The position numbers and the translations under genes were made by a program. Under the pieces are notes generated by a model. The model was not told the DNA's origin. It searched no databases and worked only from the letters and a program-made list of their open reading frames with translations. From Saccoglossus kowalevskii (lineage: Eukaryota > Hemichordata > Enteropneusta > Harrimaniidae): 39,337 nt of DNA. The stretch spans positions 24,387 to 63,723 of the forward strand of contig NW_003111989.1 in assembly GCF_000003605.2 (NCBI RefSeq). The letters are read 5' to 3'. Of this stretch, positions 11,005 to 23,580 are shown in pieces. Every line of letters starts with the position of its first letter. The first letter of the stretch is position 1.

Positions 11005-11005
11005 A
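10908..11005 (+). repeat. AAAT tetranucleotide microsatellite
   Basis: About 24 uninterrupted copies of AAAT, preceded at 10875-10898 by GTTTT repeats. It reads as TTTA on the gene's sense strand and lies inside intron 3. Confidence 0.97.
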
Positions 11006-12300
11006 CACAAACGACAGAGTGAGTAGGAACACTGAGCCCTGATGTATTCACTATGCAACACAAAGACTGTTTGATAGAGCGCCACCACAGTAGAAAATGT
11101 ATTCAGCGAAACGATCAGACCTCGTGCACGTCGCATGAATATCGATCGCGCGGAAAATTAAAAATATTAATTTTGCAAAGCGTAATTTATCGATTAGATT
11201 GAGAATCGGAAATCTCACCAAGCCGCGGTATTATAGGTTACGATACGTGCCTGCTATGCAAGTTGGAAAACAAATCAGTCGAGTTATTATGTTCAGAATG
11301 CTCCGAACAAATCAAAATCGAAAAGTCAGCTTGAAAAAATAACACATGGCAATCGTCTGAGATGAGCTAGTTAATACTCGCTGAATCGACAATACCCAAA
11401 AGCCGCGCCACATCACTGAACTTTGACTCTAAGACTACGCTACACCTGCCCTTGTTTGACGTCCAACAGTTGCAGACACAAGAAAAACAATATCGTAACG
11501 ATACATTGACATTTATAGGCATTCAGCGAGACTCGAACACCATGACGTTAAACAGCGGCTATAGCACACGAGTATTTTCCTATTACATACACATGAGGCT
11601 ATATTAACTCATATTAACGCTATTTTAATTATTCCCGTGAGAAATATTCACACTAAACAATTAGTTCAACGGTTTTAATAAAAACCGAAACACGTTGCTA
11701 TAGTTCACGATTTCGGGTATGGTAAGTCAGTAACGTATCATGCCCTCTACGACAAACATGTACATGACGATCGGAGAATAATTCTGGAGACACGTGATTC
11801 ATATCATTCCAATTCGTCGCCATAAGGCTTATCTCACCACGTTCAATCATTCGGGGATACAATTCGATTTTTATCTATAAATGCAATACACAAATGCGAT
11901 ATTCTGGAATGAATCAGAAACAAGAGAAAAGAGAGAGGGGGCTAGATGAGCGTAAATGTGTCAACACAAATATGTCTCTTTCATTTTTGTGAATAACGCA
12001 GTCTACTTGAAAGTAATATTAGCGAAGAAGCTTTTAGCTGAATTTATAGTGTCAATCAACGCGTTGCAGGTATTCAACAATGAACACATCGCATCTATGA
12101 TAGCGAAGATCTTATTAAATAAAGTACATTTGATGCAGGTCATCCAAGGATTTACATATTCCAAGGATGTCAATCTCGGATAGATAATTGCAATACAACC
12201 CTGGACCCATGTTGTGATTAGTATTCCACTCACGGCCATGCCGTGAAGCATTACTTCATGACTATAACTGGAAACGTTGAAATCACAACATTTCGTAACA

Positions 12301-12486
12301 CTACGTGTAATCTGTGGACAAATGCTACGTGTACTAGTAATCTGTGGACGAATGTTACGTGTAATCTGGAGATAAATGCTACGTGTACTAGTAATCTGTG
12401 GGCGAATGTTACGTGTAATCTGTGGTCAAATGCTATGTGTACTAGTAATCTGTGGACGAATGTTACGTGTAATCTGTGGGCAAATA
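12301..12486 (+). repeat. 54-bp dimeric minisatellite, about 3.5 copies
   Basis: Two related sub-units alternate. The 24-base one starts GTGTAATCTGTGGACAAATG. The 30-base one starts GTGTACTAGTAATCTGTGG. Together they make a 54-bp period. A plus-strand frame (12243-12527) stays open and would encode repeated N-x-T-C, but it lies inside an intron of a minus-strand gene and I treat it as incidental. Confidence 0.85.
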
Positions 12487-13929
12487 CATTTCACGTACAG
12501 TCCATGGACAAATGTCAATCACTATAAATCGTCTACTTCAGAATCAAAGATCAATGTTTCAAACGGTCAACGCACATTACGATTTAAGTGTGAAACGTTG
12601 AAATAAATTAATAAAACATTGTTTTCTATCCAATCAAGAAACAGTATGAAATACGACCGAAATGTGCTTTGCATACCAACAAACTTGAGCGCGGTTTACC
12701 AATCATCATGCGACTTGGTATTATGGTCATTTGCAACAACAAATCATCACCTGATTGCATGTAGTAATATGAATAGGAAAAATCGTTAAGAATTTGCAGA
12801 CACATCAGCTCTTTCGCACAAAACACAACAAGTGGAACAGTTATTCATAAGTCTAGTTGGAGAGAATGTCATGTCATGACTCAGTAGCTACATTGAGATG
12901 CGAGTCTGTTGATAGAAAGCCCTTAATAAAAGTGCCTTTGTTGATGACCCGAACCTCTGTATCCCTACACACTACTGACTGCGGTTGAAAGGTGTTTGAA
13001 AACAGACATCACATAAATCTATTGAAACTTGATTTAAATGCATGGAAAACCTGAATCTATGTTTGAGTTGGTCAATGCGTGGGGATAATTAAGGCAATTG
13101 TAGTCTGTCTGCAAAGCAGCGACGAGAAAAAACACGAGAACAGTGTAAAACACTTAACATCCCAATGCATGGTCTATAATATGCGAAATGGGGCGTAAAA
13201 TCATGTGACAGTGTTCAAAATTGTTGATGTAACTATTATCGCTATGATGACGAAGATAAGTTTGGGACTATTATATAATGATTGAGCTCACCGTGACGTC
13301 ACGAAAAAGAAACCCACAAAAAAAAAATGACCACACATCAATTATACACATGACAAACATTTTAGACTAGATTCCAGCTGGAGACAGGAAATTCATCTTA
13401 TCACAAAATATTGTACTATATGATGAATTATGAATTCTATTAAACCTTGTCATATCAAATGTCGGGTTGAAGACGATTTGAATTAACAAAACATGAACAT
13501 TTTCTTCCTCTCTAAATATTGTTTCCGATATTAGATTGTAATGCCTTTCCATTGATTAAGTATGTTACTTATCATTCAACCGTACTAGTTCCAGTGCAAT
13601 CTTTCAACTGACACGTGACAAGAACAGTGTGTCTAATTGCAGTTATCATTATTTGCAACTCTAGTGACTGTTCTGTCTGTGACTCAAAATATAAATATTA
13701 AAAACTTAAATATCATGCCGATCAGTCAACAGTCAACGAGTGCAGTGCGTAATGACGTCAGTTGAAAATGTTCCGATGTTATTCCATCAGCAAATAAAAA
13801 CCTCTCGTTTCAGTTTGAATTGCAAAAATTATAAATATTAATAAAAATTGAGGGAATGGTTTTATCGTGCCGATTGTACAAAACAGATCAAATGGAGACA
13901 AGTCGAGTATACTTGTGTATCCAACTCAC

Positions 13930-14052
13930 CTTCGTTACAAGTGGTATCACTTTCGTCACTGTCGTCATTGCAATTATTCACCCCATTGCATACTAAATCT
14001 TGAGAAACACACATCGAGTTATCTTCGCACGTGAAACATTCGGCTTCAGGTT
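13930..14052 (-). CDS. CUB-LDLa membrane protein, exon 3: LDL receptor class A domain
   Basis: This 123-base exon encodes residues 179-220 and one complete LDLa module. The acceptor CTCCCTTTTAG lies directly above 14052 and the donor AG|GTGAGT directly below 13930, both in phase 1, so the module is symmetric. Six cysteines fall at residues 184, 187, 193, 200, 206 and 217. The calcium-binding acidic signature is present as NDDSDESD before the last Cys. The first two cysteines are closer together (CFTC) than in typical LDLa repeats, a spacing variant also found in other proteins. LDLa modules bind ligands or partner subunits through a calcium cage. In NETO and LEV-10 type proteins the module sits just outside the membrane, as here. 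The family call is firm, but the ligand is unknown. Confidence 0.94.
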
Positions 14053-15244
14053 CTAAAAGGGAGACACAATAAAATTGTTTTGATTACATAAATCGTTACC
14101 TTTAATATTTCTTATTTACTCTCAAGGCTCGGAATCAAGTATCACTAATTATCGCCGGTGACTAATTCGACACCTTCCAATCACCCAAAGAACCTAATTG
14201 AAGCTTTGTAACGTCTCAGTTAAACCTCGTTGATCTGCACCACAGTCAAAGTCGCCATCTTTGTTTATATAAGACCCATATATCTTGAGCATGCGTGGCG
14301 CGACAACTACCGCCCTTTAAACAGTAATAGTAATAATTTCCAATAATAATGTTTGTTTGTTTTTCAGGGGAGTGCTGACAAATTCTCATTAATAGTGAAT
14401 TTGTACCCTAGAAAGTACCAGTATGTGTGACCTTTTGGAGGTCATGCACTAGGCATATTCTAAGCGTAAAATTAAATGGACAACAGATCACAAATACGGT
14501 GGACACACACGTGACAAGCGATATCGAATCACTATTGTTATCGAAGTCATTTTGAAATGCGTCAATGACATTTAAATGAGGACTTGGTCGAGGCATTAGG
14601 ATGGCAGTATGTACGGAGGTTCTTTGTATCGTATCCTTAGTGCGTCTTGGTGTAATACATCATGTGTCATGTTATCATTCCCCGGCGTGTAAAGGGCTAA
14701 TGGGGGTCACCTCTAACAATCTTGGCGATCTGAAGTTTTGTAATATATCACGTGCAAGTTATCCCACCTTTCAACTTTGAGTGATCTTTTTCATCATCAT
14801 TCCTTTCACGGGTAAATATATGCTGCTGTAGTACGAATTGTTTTATTTATTTTAGTTTAGAAAATAAATCACACAAATGTTTTTTGTTACTGAATTACTG
14901 ATTTCGCTGAACCGCAAACATCGGAAAGTGGGTCAAGCGATGACCTGGTATACCACGCTAATAGTATAGTGAATATCTGATAAATACCAGATCATGCATA
15001 ATCAACAAGACCCAATTGTTTTTACTGAAGATAATTCTATCGAAAACTGACACGTGGTGCGGCCAAACTGAAGAGGGTATATGCGATAGTCTGCTGCCTA
15101 GAAAGAAACGTGTTGCGCTCGTGCGTACATTTGAAATATGTTAATCAGACTCACTCTGCTCTGTACAATTAAAGTGGACCAGATAAGTGATGTTATGATA
15201 GGGGAATGGAGTAACTAATTAGTTGGTAAGTTCTATTCACAGAG

Positions 15245-15387
15245 CACAGCTGGTGTACAAGTTAGAATATGGTAAATGCAACTAACTTACAGGTATTAAC
15301 TATACAGGGGCGACACTAGATATGGGGTGCCCCATATAGTAATTAGTAGTATTTATTATATCACATCTTGTACGCCAGCTGACTGTG
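15245..15387. mobile_element. MITE-like inverted-repeat element, tentative
   Basis: CACAGCTGGTGTACAAG (15245-15261) pairs with CTTGTACGCCAG...CTGTG (15367-15387), with one mismatch and a 4-base gap. Inside is a second perfect hairpin, ATATGGGG-TG-CCCCATAT, at 15320-15337. Nested inverted repeats of about 140 bp suggest a non-autonomous DNA element. No clear target duplication is seen. Confidence 0.35.
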
Positions 15388-16191
15388 GCACGAACGGGTC
15401 ACGAGATATGAGCACGAGCTAGTCATAATAGAAAACATGACACATTCTTTCTTATCAAGTAGAAGAAAACATAATTTGGTAATACTAGTATAACGCCCTC
15501 GGCAGTCATGATGGCCCAATTTTTAAGATTTGTACCTGATCCTCCGGGGTAGGTGATATCATAGGTAATTATATTGTAAAAGTGAACTAAATGGAATTCC
15601 ATCATAAAATACGATGCAAACTCAAATCCAGTGCCCTGAATCATCTTTAATTGCCATGAACGTGTAGTCTTAATCAACAATTACGCCTTTATATTCTCGC
15701 CTCAAGGATACAAAGTTCATACCACGCCGGTGAAATTAAACTAAATTGTGTTTAACCATTCTCGCAACAAAATAACAATAATATTAAACCACTTTTCCAA
15801 AGCATGTGTAGGAGTTTCAAAATTGTAGAAATGTCAATACGATTTTCGAAGAATTAATTAACTAGTAGTTTGACACTGAAACAGAATCAAAGAGCATTAT
15901 GGGATTTATTTTAATTACCGCATTGGTTCTGCCTGTCTTTATTACTTTGCTCGAACCATAACAGTATTTCAATGTGTATATTTGTATACAGTACTCGCAC
16001 TCCGTATGGCGTGCTGTAACTTTAGTAGAGTGTAAATAAGGACGTCAATAAACGTCGTCGTATCCACAATCTTAAAAGTTTTTTGAGATGGTGCACATGT
16101 TACACAATCCAAACCTATGCTTTGTGTTTTGGCCTTTGTAAACGAGGGGCCATTGCAGGGTGTGAGGTTAGCCCTTATTTTGCACAAGTAG

Positions 16192-16420
16192 TTTAACTGT
16201 CTACAGTCGTTGATATTCGGCATATTCGTAATTTAACTGTCTACAGTCGTTGATATTCGGCATATTCGTAATTTAACTGTCTACAGTCGTTGATATTCGG
16301 CATATTCGTAATTTAACTGTCTACAGTCGTTGATATTCGGCATATTCGTAATTTAACTGTCTACAGTCGTTGATATTCGGCATATTCGTAATTTAACTGT
16401 CTACAGTCGTTGATATTCGT
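16192..16420 (+). repeat. 40-bp tandem array, 5.7 identical copies
   Basis: TTTAACTGTCTACAGTCG recurs at 16192, 16232, 16272, 16312, 16352 and 16392. The five full copies show no base difference by eye, and the sixth is cut after 29 bases. Perfect identity points to very recent expansion. Confidence 0.95.
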
Positions 16421-17260
16421 AGAAAAAATGAAAACAAATGGTGCAAGAATGTAGAACTTGAAAAAACAACAACTCTCGATTAATCGTTGTTTCAAGTAGC
16501 ACTACAGCTGGCATATCGAACTTACACTAGTGGCAAGCGCCGACAGCGTTGTTTTTTCAGATGTTGGACGGGTTACATTGCGGTATGAATGGTCACTGAA
16601 GTCAGAAATAAATAACCTGTTGTTAAGAACAGGGACAATCGGAAATTTGCTGGGGTAACCGTATACTTGTAATGAACAAGCTCCATCACGAACTGAACAT
16701 TGTTGAACTGTTTACAATCGAACTTGATACTGTCAACTTTAAATGGAGACCAGTATTCAAACGTAATCCATCACCACCAATAATATTGCTGTAATTTAGT
16801 GACGGGTGTCGAATAGTGTATGCTTGTCTCCCATGTGGTTTGAACCATTTGTTATTAAAAGCACCAATGATCGTGTTGCAGTAAGCGATTTTTGCAATAC
16901 CAACCTAATGGCTAATAGTGGATCGCATTTCAAGCTGGCTTCGTGTTTTGACTGAACATTTTTTCTAAACAAATCGCTTCCTTATACAATGTATATTGAG
17001 CCGTACTCTAACCTAGAGCGGACCCCTTCTGTCCACACATGTTTGCACTCTGTGAGCGAATCGGAAAACATTTAAAACACACGTTTACTTGCCTTCTTTT
17101 TTTATTATTATACGTAAACAGAACTTCATAGTTTTTCCACGCAAATTGTATGTATGGAATATGCACACATGCTTAAAATGGCGCGAAGCCACGTAGCAGA
17201 CGACAATTGAAATCGAACATAAATGGAAAGTGATTCTAAAGTGGAGTGACGTACTATATT

Positions 17261-17274
17261 GTTGTCATGGAAAC
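17261..17274 (+). promoter_or_regulatory. RFX-type X-box candidate
   Basis: GTTGTCATGGAAAC fits the imperfect palindrome bound by RFX factors (consensus close to GTTGCCATGGAAAC). Two further copies lie in intron 1. Binding is inferred from the motif only. Confidence 0.35.
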
Positions 17275-18039
17275 GCGCGTTATTTAAAATCATGTTAACA
17301 AGAACAGACCATTTATGTTGGTTTATACCATCGTTTATTTCGGCAATTTTTGTTGTTTTTTTTCTATGTCACTGTAATGAACGGCGATCCATTATTCATG
17401 GCCCAAGAAGTAATAACTGGACGATTAAACCGCCGGTGGTAATTTTATGTCACAGACAAATGCAATCGTTGCTGCTTCTGATGGATTGCAGCTTGTAGCA
17501 CAGAATGGTTGACACCAAAGTCATAATGGATGTTACTTAATAGGGACCCAATGCGTAGGTCGACGATACAGTACGTTGGATGTTAAATGCAAAGTCGTTC
17601 GGTCGTATTTTTATTTCCATTAATGCACTAGTTTCTTCGAAAATCATGTAAATCCTTTCTTGCAGTCTTGGAGACACAAAAACGACACCTTATAAAATAT
17701 TATGAATTCAAATTAGGTGTTATATTACTGATTGAACAATTTAGACACGTCATGGTGCCACACTTTGATTAAATAGACGAATGCAGTCAACACTATCACT
17801 TTTACCATGGAATGACAATTTGAAAGCAAGCGTAAAAACATCATCGACGAAATCCAAAGTGTATTTCACTAAAAAATATTTTTCAATTATTGAAAATCGT
17901 GACATTGTGATTAATTAAAATAAATTATAAGGTGGTATGACGATAACGCCAAATGACGTGAGGTCATAATATGTCACGCTACCCGTGAACAAATGTTACG
18001 TAATTTAAAGTAATTCGTAATTCCACATTACGAGAAAGC

Positions 18040-18297
18040 GTTACCTTCAGGCTGGGTCTTGTGACATCAGGTTGGGCCAATCATGGAGGTAGAAAACAGA
18101 TCTCTTTTCTACCTCCATGGGCCAATGGACGTCAGGTTGGGGCAATTGACGTTATGCCAAATTGGGCCAGGTGAACTCAGGCCGGGACAATTGATACCAG
18201 ACTGGTCCAAGTGATATGAGGATGAGCCAATTTACCTCAGGTTGGGGAAATTGACATCAGGCTGGGTCAAATTACACCAGGCTGGGCCAATTGACCT
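18040..18297 (+). repeat. Degenerate tandem repeat, unit about 20-24 bp, with an inserted hairpin
   Basis: Variants of CAGGTTGGGCCAATTGAC recur at least ten times from about 18045 to 18297 with variable spacing. A perfect inverted repeat at 18082-18119 interrupts the series. Confidence 0.75.
18082..18119. repeat. Perfect 15-bp stem hairpin between direct repeats
   Basis: CATGGAGGTAGAAAA at 18082-18096 and its exact reverse complement at 18105-18119 flank an 8-base loop. TGGGCCAAT occurs on both sides. It may be a target duplication or simply two units of the surrounding tandem repeat. Confidence 0.85.
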
Positions 18298-19870
18298 ATT
18301 CTCTAAGACAGACGGGAAACGGAAACGAGACAAAAACAACAGATTTTTCAAGTTAGCATGAGGGAAATAACGTTGCTAAGTATTATCGTCGGGAAAGCTA
18401 TTGTTTAACTAGTAGTGTGATTGGTTGCTGGCAATGTTTGGGGGATTTTGACCAGATTGTGACGTAGACTTGACTTAGAGAATGACTCTGTCAGTTGATC
18501 CCATGAGGCTGGGCTAAGACAAGAAATCTTATGTACATTGGATGTATTTATCCTTAACAAATTTAAAAAAATCAACCTTAACATAAATTTTCTTAACAAA
18601 GCGTCAAAATATATGGGATAGGTTTTCATCGAATTGCCGACGTCACATGACTACTGACCTCTGACTTCTATTGGGATTTGCATATTTTGTTGGAAATTTA
18701 AAAACGTTTAAGTTGCTAATCTGATCAGTAACGTAAAAATCGTACATTACAAATTCTATTACACTTGCTAATTACTTTTCGAATGCAAATTCTTTACGGC
18801 GCTAACACGTGACCTCTGGGGACAGCCCAGCATAGACAAAACGTCACACAAAGTTGAAATACATGTGGACAATAGGTTGTACGCTTGTTCTGGTTTCTAC
18901 TAGTATGTGATGACCTCTTTCATCGACAAGACCTCAATTTATTACCGCTTGTATATAACTCATAATTGAATATTATAACACACTCTAGAATTGTCTATAT
19001 TGCTAAATGATCGATCGACACACTTCGCATGAGTGTCACTGGTTATTGAATTCTCTACGTCAGTATAAACTCATTGATACAAGATTTACTAGTATTTTCT
19101 CATCACATCTGCAAATGACACGTGTAAATCAAACATTATCGGTGAGTCTCAACATTCCGTACTGCTTGTTAGAAATACGTCTAAGGTAGATCATATTTGA
19201 TTAATGTTATGAAATTGAAAGTTTAGTAAATTTGACACCTGAACACGTGTAGTACTGGAAATCATTGTACGACGTGAAAAGGGCAGAACACGATTGATTA
19301 GTTTTATAATACGCACTGAAATATGTTAAGATTTTGACAAGAACAGGACAAATCACACACGCACGCCATGTGTGTATATATTATATTCTTTAGCGTATTA
19401 TCTGGAGAATATTTGAGTGAAATTAAGAGGTTGTTAAATCGATGCCACCCGCTGGAATAAACAAGAATAACTACGCCGTTGAGTAAAACTAATATCCTGG
19501 GCGATTCATGTGTTCTGTGAGATTATGTCAATATGTGTGCCTGTCCCAATCCTACATCCGGTCTCAGACAACTAATACTATTGGTTGCAGAGATCCGGTT
19601 TAGGATCACGTATGCAAATTGTGGCAAAGAATGCGTGTTCTATTACCGCGTTTCCGAGCGTTCAGTAACTAATAACCAATCAAAATACGCCTGGCTGTCA
19701 TGTGATTCAAAGCCATTTGACAGACGGCAAAGTGCACAATTTTTGGGAAATACTAAAATACGACCATCAACTTAAACAAGTGGACAGTAATGTCCCAATT
19801 TTAATTCTGTCGACTCACGAAACTATTTTATCTAACAATAGAACACATATGAAGAATTTATTCATAGTCA

Positions 19871-19901
19871 TTTATTTATTCATATTAAATGAATAAATAA
19901 A
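19871..19901. repeat. AT-rich 13-bp hairpin
   Basis: TTTATTTATTCAT pairs perfectly with ATGAATAAATAAA across a 5-base loop. It is probably chance in AT-rich DNA or a relic of a repeat end. Confidence 0.6.
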
Positions 19902-20751
19902 GCAAAAAAGTACTGTACGACTAAAACTATTTTTTAGAATAAAGTTCCGGGTGCAGATGGAGTATGTATTAGATGTTTACGTTCCAATAAAATCATCATA
20001 TACATTATTTATTGTTTGCATTGGTCTATATATTATACAGGGATCCAGTGTGTACATTATTATATCTTAATATTGACTACACATTTCCAGTGGTTGTGTT
20101 CTTCCAGGTTCAAATATAAATCCATCCTAGTATCATCTCTGAGCAATAAATGATGTGAATGACAATATATCTTGTTAGCTGTGTTTACACTGTCGCGAAT
20201 GGCACGCCGTTCAGATGAATTAATTTTTAAAGAGAAGCAAAATGCAGGGGTTTACGCTACCTGTCTTATAATGCTATATAACTATCGCGTGACCCTACAT
20301 TCATAAATTAAGAGCACGTGACATAATTAAATTCTCAATTCTATGGAAGTTGGACGCCTGGCTTTAATTTATTTAGATACTGAATTTATAAATTTCGTGA
20401 CTACGAAGGAGAAGAGTGGGATTTTAAAAACGTGTCAGTTTTGTGTTTCATCCTTCGGTGTAGACGCTGAGCACGAATACCGATCTACTCCGTGAACTCG
20501 TTTATTACCAGGCCATGGATGAAACCGTATACCAATAACTACACAACGGGGTGGCCGTTCAATGTCCCCAGGGTCACGTGGTAATTAGGTTGCTAATTAG
20601 GCAAATATTACAATTAAGGATTTCACACAGTAGGTAAAACTTAATTGTTGGTGCATGTGTTGGGAAACACTCTAACATGTCATGTATCTACACTGTGTGA
20701 CAACGAGTAAACCGGAAAGAATTCTACAACATCGTTTATTTATGTAGAGAT

Positions 20752-20896
20752 CAGTGGCGGCGGCACCGGGTCGCCCCCCTCCAAATCAATCTGAAACCTT
20801 TTGTGTCAGCAAAATGTGCCCATCAAAATGCAGGGAATATCGTTTCAGAAGGTCTATATTTTAGATCTAGTGCAAAATTTCGTGCCACCGCCTCTG
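20752..20896. mobile_element. Short element with hAT-like terminal inverted repeats, tentative
   Basis: CAGTGGCGGCGGCAC at the left end matches the reverse complement of GTGCCACCGCCTCTG at the right end at 13 of 15 positions. The length of 145 bp, the CAGNGGCGG-type ends and the GC-rich ends with an AT-richer core suggest a non-autonomous hAT relative. No convincing 8-bp target duplication is visible. Confidence 0.4.
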
Positions 20897-22942
20897 TGGA
20901 TGGATCATTATTCCCGCAAAGAGGGGACTGTGATAGAATCAGAATAACGCAAAAAATGTAGTCTTCACGAAGTGGGACAAATAGTCAGGATTCTAGAAAC
21001 TAACATTGCTCAGTAACTAAATCTTCTGTCAATATTTTCTTCAAGTTGTTAATATCGCTTAATAAGTGAATAAGAACAGCTCAGCATTTTTATCACGCAT
21101 AAACCAAATCTACCCAAAGTTTCAGATACTGTCCTTTTAATTTCACACTATGCGCCATATTTAGAGATTTCGACATATTAAAGAAGGTACCAATACCGGT
21201 ACCAAACCAAATCGAACAGCGGACCCCGAACACAGAATACCGAACCAGACAGGTGTAATGAAAACGCCCATTCTCCAAAACAAACACTCTAAATGATCGT
21301 ACTGGTATTTACAGCCAGCCAGCAGTCGCCACAGAATTATATGAAACACGAAATCTCATTTTTTGATATCAACCACTCCTCGGTATAGAGAGCCAGATGT
21401 TCCACACATTGTAAGCAAAGAAGGCTGGTGCGCGTGCGCGTCAAGTCAATTAGTGTGTCGTCAAGACTTCTAGGAGGCAAGCAAGCGGATCGATTTGTTT
21501 ATTTGATGGAAAATTGGACGTTTAATTTGTTTTCATTGATTCATTTACGAAGTTCATACTGTTCCTGTATAAATAATCTGAAATGTCACCACGGGGTGCA
21601 TGCAATGTAGTTTCTGAGAGTGTTGGAAATGAGAGTGCCGCCTAGTCGCCGGGCGTTCAGTTGATAACAATATAAATTGTACTTAAAACATGAAATAGAC
21701 TCGACAGTTTCACAGCTCTATAGTTCTTATTGAGAACGGAGCTTCTCGTTATCGCTACGTTAACGTTATTAATTCAATTGTCAAGCATTTTACCGGCATG
21801 CTGAGAAGAACATTTGTTCGTTGACGCGAATTAAAAGCGAAAGATCCAATTCTCTCGACATCGAGTCGTCGAATGCATCATGTGGATGAGTAGCGTAAAA
21901 ATGTTCTCTATTCAATATTTAATCATGTATAGGTATAAGATGTGATTACGTTCCTTTATTCAATTTCTGCATTCGCTGAGTCTAGTTCTCTAATAAACTG
22001 TACATTATAAAATGCGTATGAAAATTTTAAACCTGATTGTACGTTGACAACAATGCATTGCAGATGTGTCCCCAAAAGTTGAAAGGTCAAAGTTCGGGTA
22101 GGAAAAATAGACATGTAATAGGTCGTTTTGAATTGATAAAAAATAGCACATCTATTATTTTTAAAAAATAACATCATTTATTCAACGTTATTCAGTTCGT
22201 AGCGAAACATATTCGTTATTTCCCAAATAACCCACCATTTAACATCAATGGGATCCTGAACGTGGCTCGAATGTAACACTCGTCACGAAGTGAAATTCTG
22301 TCAGATTCCTCGGGGTTTCTATGATAGTTTGGCGGGAAATCTTATCGTCTTCTACTAGCTGATTAAATTTCCAATTTAATCGTTTCATGACAGAATTGCA
22401 AGTCGGATTCTTCATTACTTTGATATAATCTTTAATACAGATTTAGTAGACCAATAGTAATTGGAATCTTTCGTTCCATTTTAATTACTAACAATACAGT
22501 GTAATGTGTTAGCACAACATAGAAACACACTGACTGCAAACTGGATTGCCGTTCAATGAATTCAACAAGAGAAGTTGATGAGACTCATTTTGATACAAAT
22601 GAATCAAAACACTGTTTTGTCTAGACTAACCAATGTCATATTTCCATTTCCTGCATACATGTAATAACAATGATGAATGCTCAGTGTCTTCCTGACATCA
22701 TAAAACACCAACAGAGTAAACTGTGTACATTTTCTGGTGAATCACATGAATAATTTGTTTTACATGTGGAAAACACATTTTTAATGAAATATAGTTGTTT
22801 TGACGATCTATCTGATGTAACAGTAATTTGTACAGAAACAGTTCTATCTCTGGCCTATCACACAACCAAACATTAGTGTAATCTAACATTTTCAATATTT
22901 TTCATGTTAATAACCACACATTCAACACCATATGGCTCACAG

Positions 22943-23083
<141 letters not shown>

Positions 23084-23142
23084 CAAGAGAAGTGTTCAAT
23101 AGTTAGTTGCTACTAGAATATATTCTTTTCAAAATAACTCAC

Positions 23143-23580
23143 CTCCTGGGGTATAAAACGATGTGTAGATAAACTTAAATCCCAAATCTGCTGACTTTTT
23201 TTTGTCGCTAATAAACCTGAGTGTGACGACATTCCCTGACGACTGGTAGTCATCCGGGAACTTTCCCATGGCACCACAAAGCGTGACTTGCGGCGTTCCA
23301 ACGCCTATCCTTATCGTCATCAAATCCCCAGTGTCGTAAATATGCACTCTATCGCCGCTACTACTGCATTCGTTCGAAACAGTGTTGTACATGGACGAAA
23401 GATCGAAAAAGTCGAAACGTATGTTTATTCTCTGACCAATCTCCGTATGAATAATTACCGAGCAGTCCATGTTTTCTTGGTACGTTTTCTCTTGTACACC
23501 CTGGTGGGAGAACACCTCACCTGTCGTGTAACTTATATTGTGTTTGCATTTGTATGGCTGACTCGAATCTTGTAGATATG
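23143..23580 (-). CDS. CUB-LDLa membrane protein, exon 2: CUB domain
   Basis: This exon of 438 bases (residues 33-179) is flanked by phase-1 sites: acceptor TTTCTTTCTTTTCAG above 23580 and donor AG|GTGAGT below 23143. It encodes one complete CUB domain, an extracellular beta-sandwich used for protein-protein contact in developmental and synaptic proteins. The four canonical cysteines are at residues 44, 72, 104 and 134. Typical features follow in order: the NMDCSVII strand, FDFFDL, the acidic turn with SGDRVHIYD, LCG, and SSGNVVTLRFISD before the closing GFKFIYTSF. Asp residues in FDFFDL and GDRV could form a calcium site of the cbCUB kind. The open frame continues 5' through the pyrimidine tract, which mimics a signal peptide, but no in-frame ATG exists there and TAA precedes it. 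That stretch is therefore intron, not start. Confidence 0.94.

Larger units (their letters stand above)
10783..13929 (-). other. Intron 3 of the CUB-LDLa gene
   Basis: This 3147-base phase-1 intron lies between the LDLa exon donor (GAAG|GTGAGT) and the exon 4 acceptor. It contains an AAAT microsatellite, a 54-bp minisatellite and CACGTG boxes at 11791 and 13612. No further exon with a recognisable domain is visible. Confidence 0.75.

Noticed and set aside
10861..11136. Frame with repeated FIYLFIYL, resembling a membrane helix
   Set aside because: It is the TTTA microsatellite translated.
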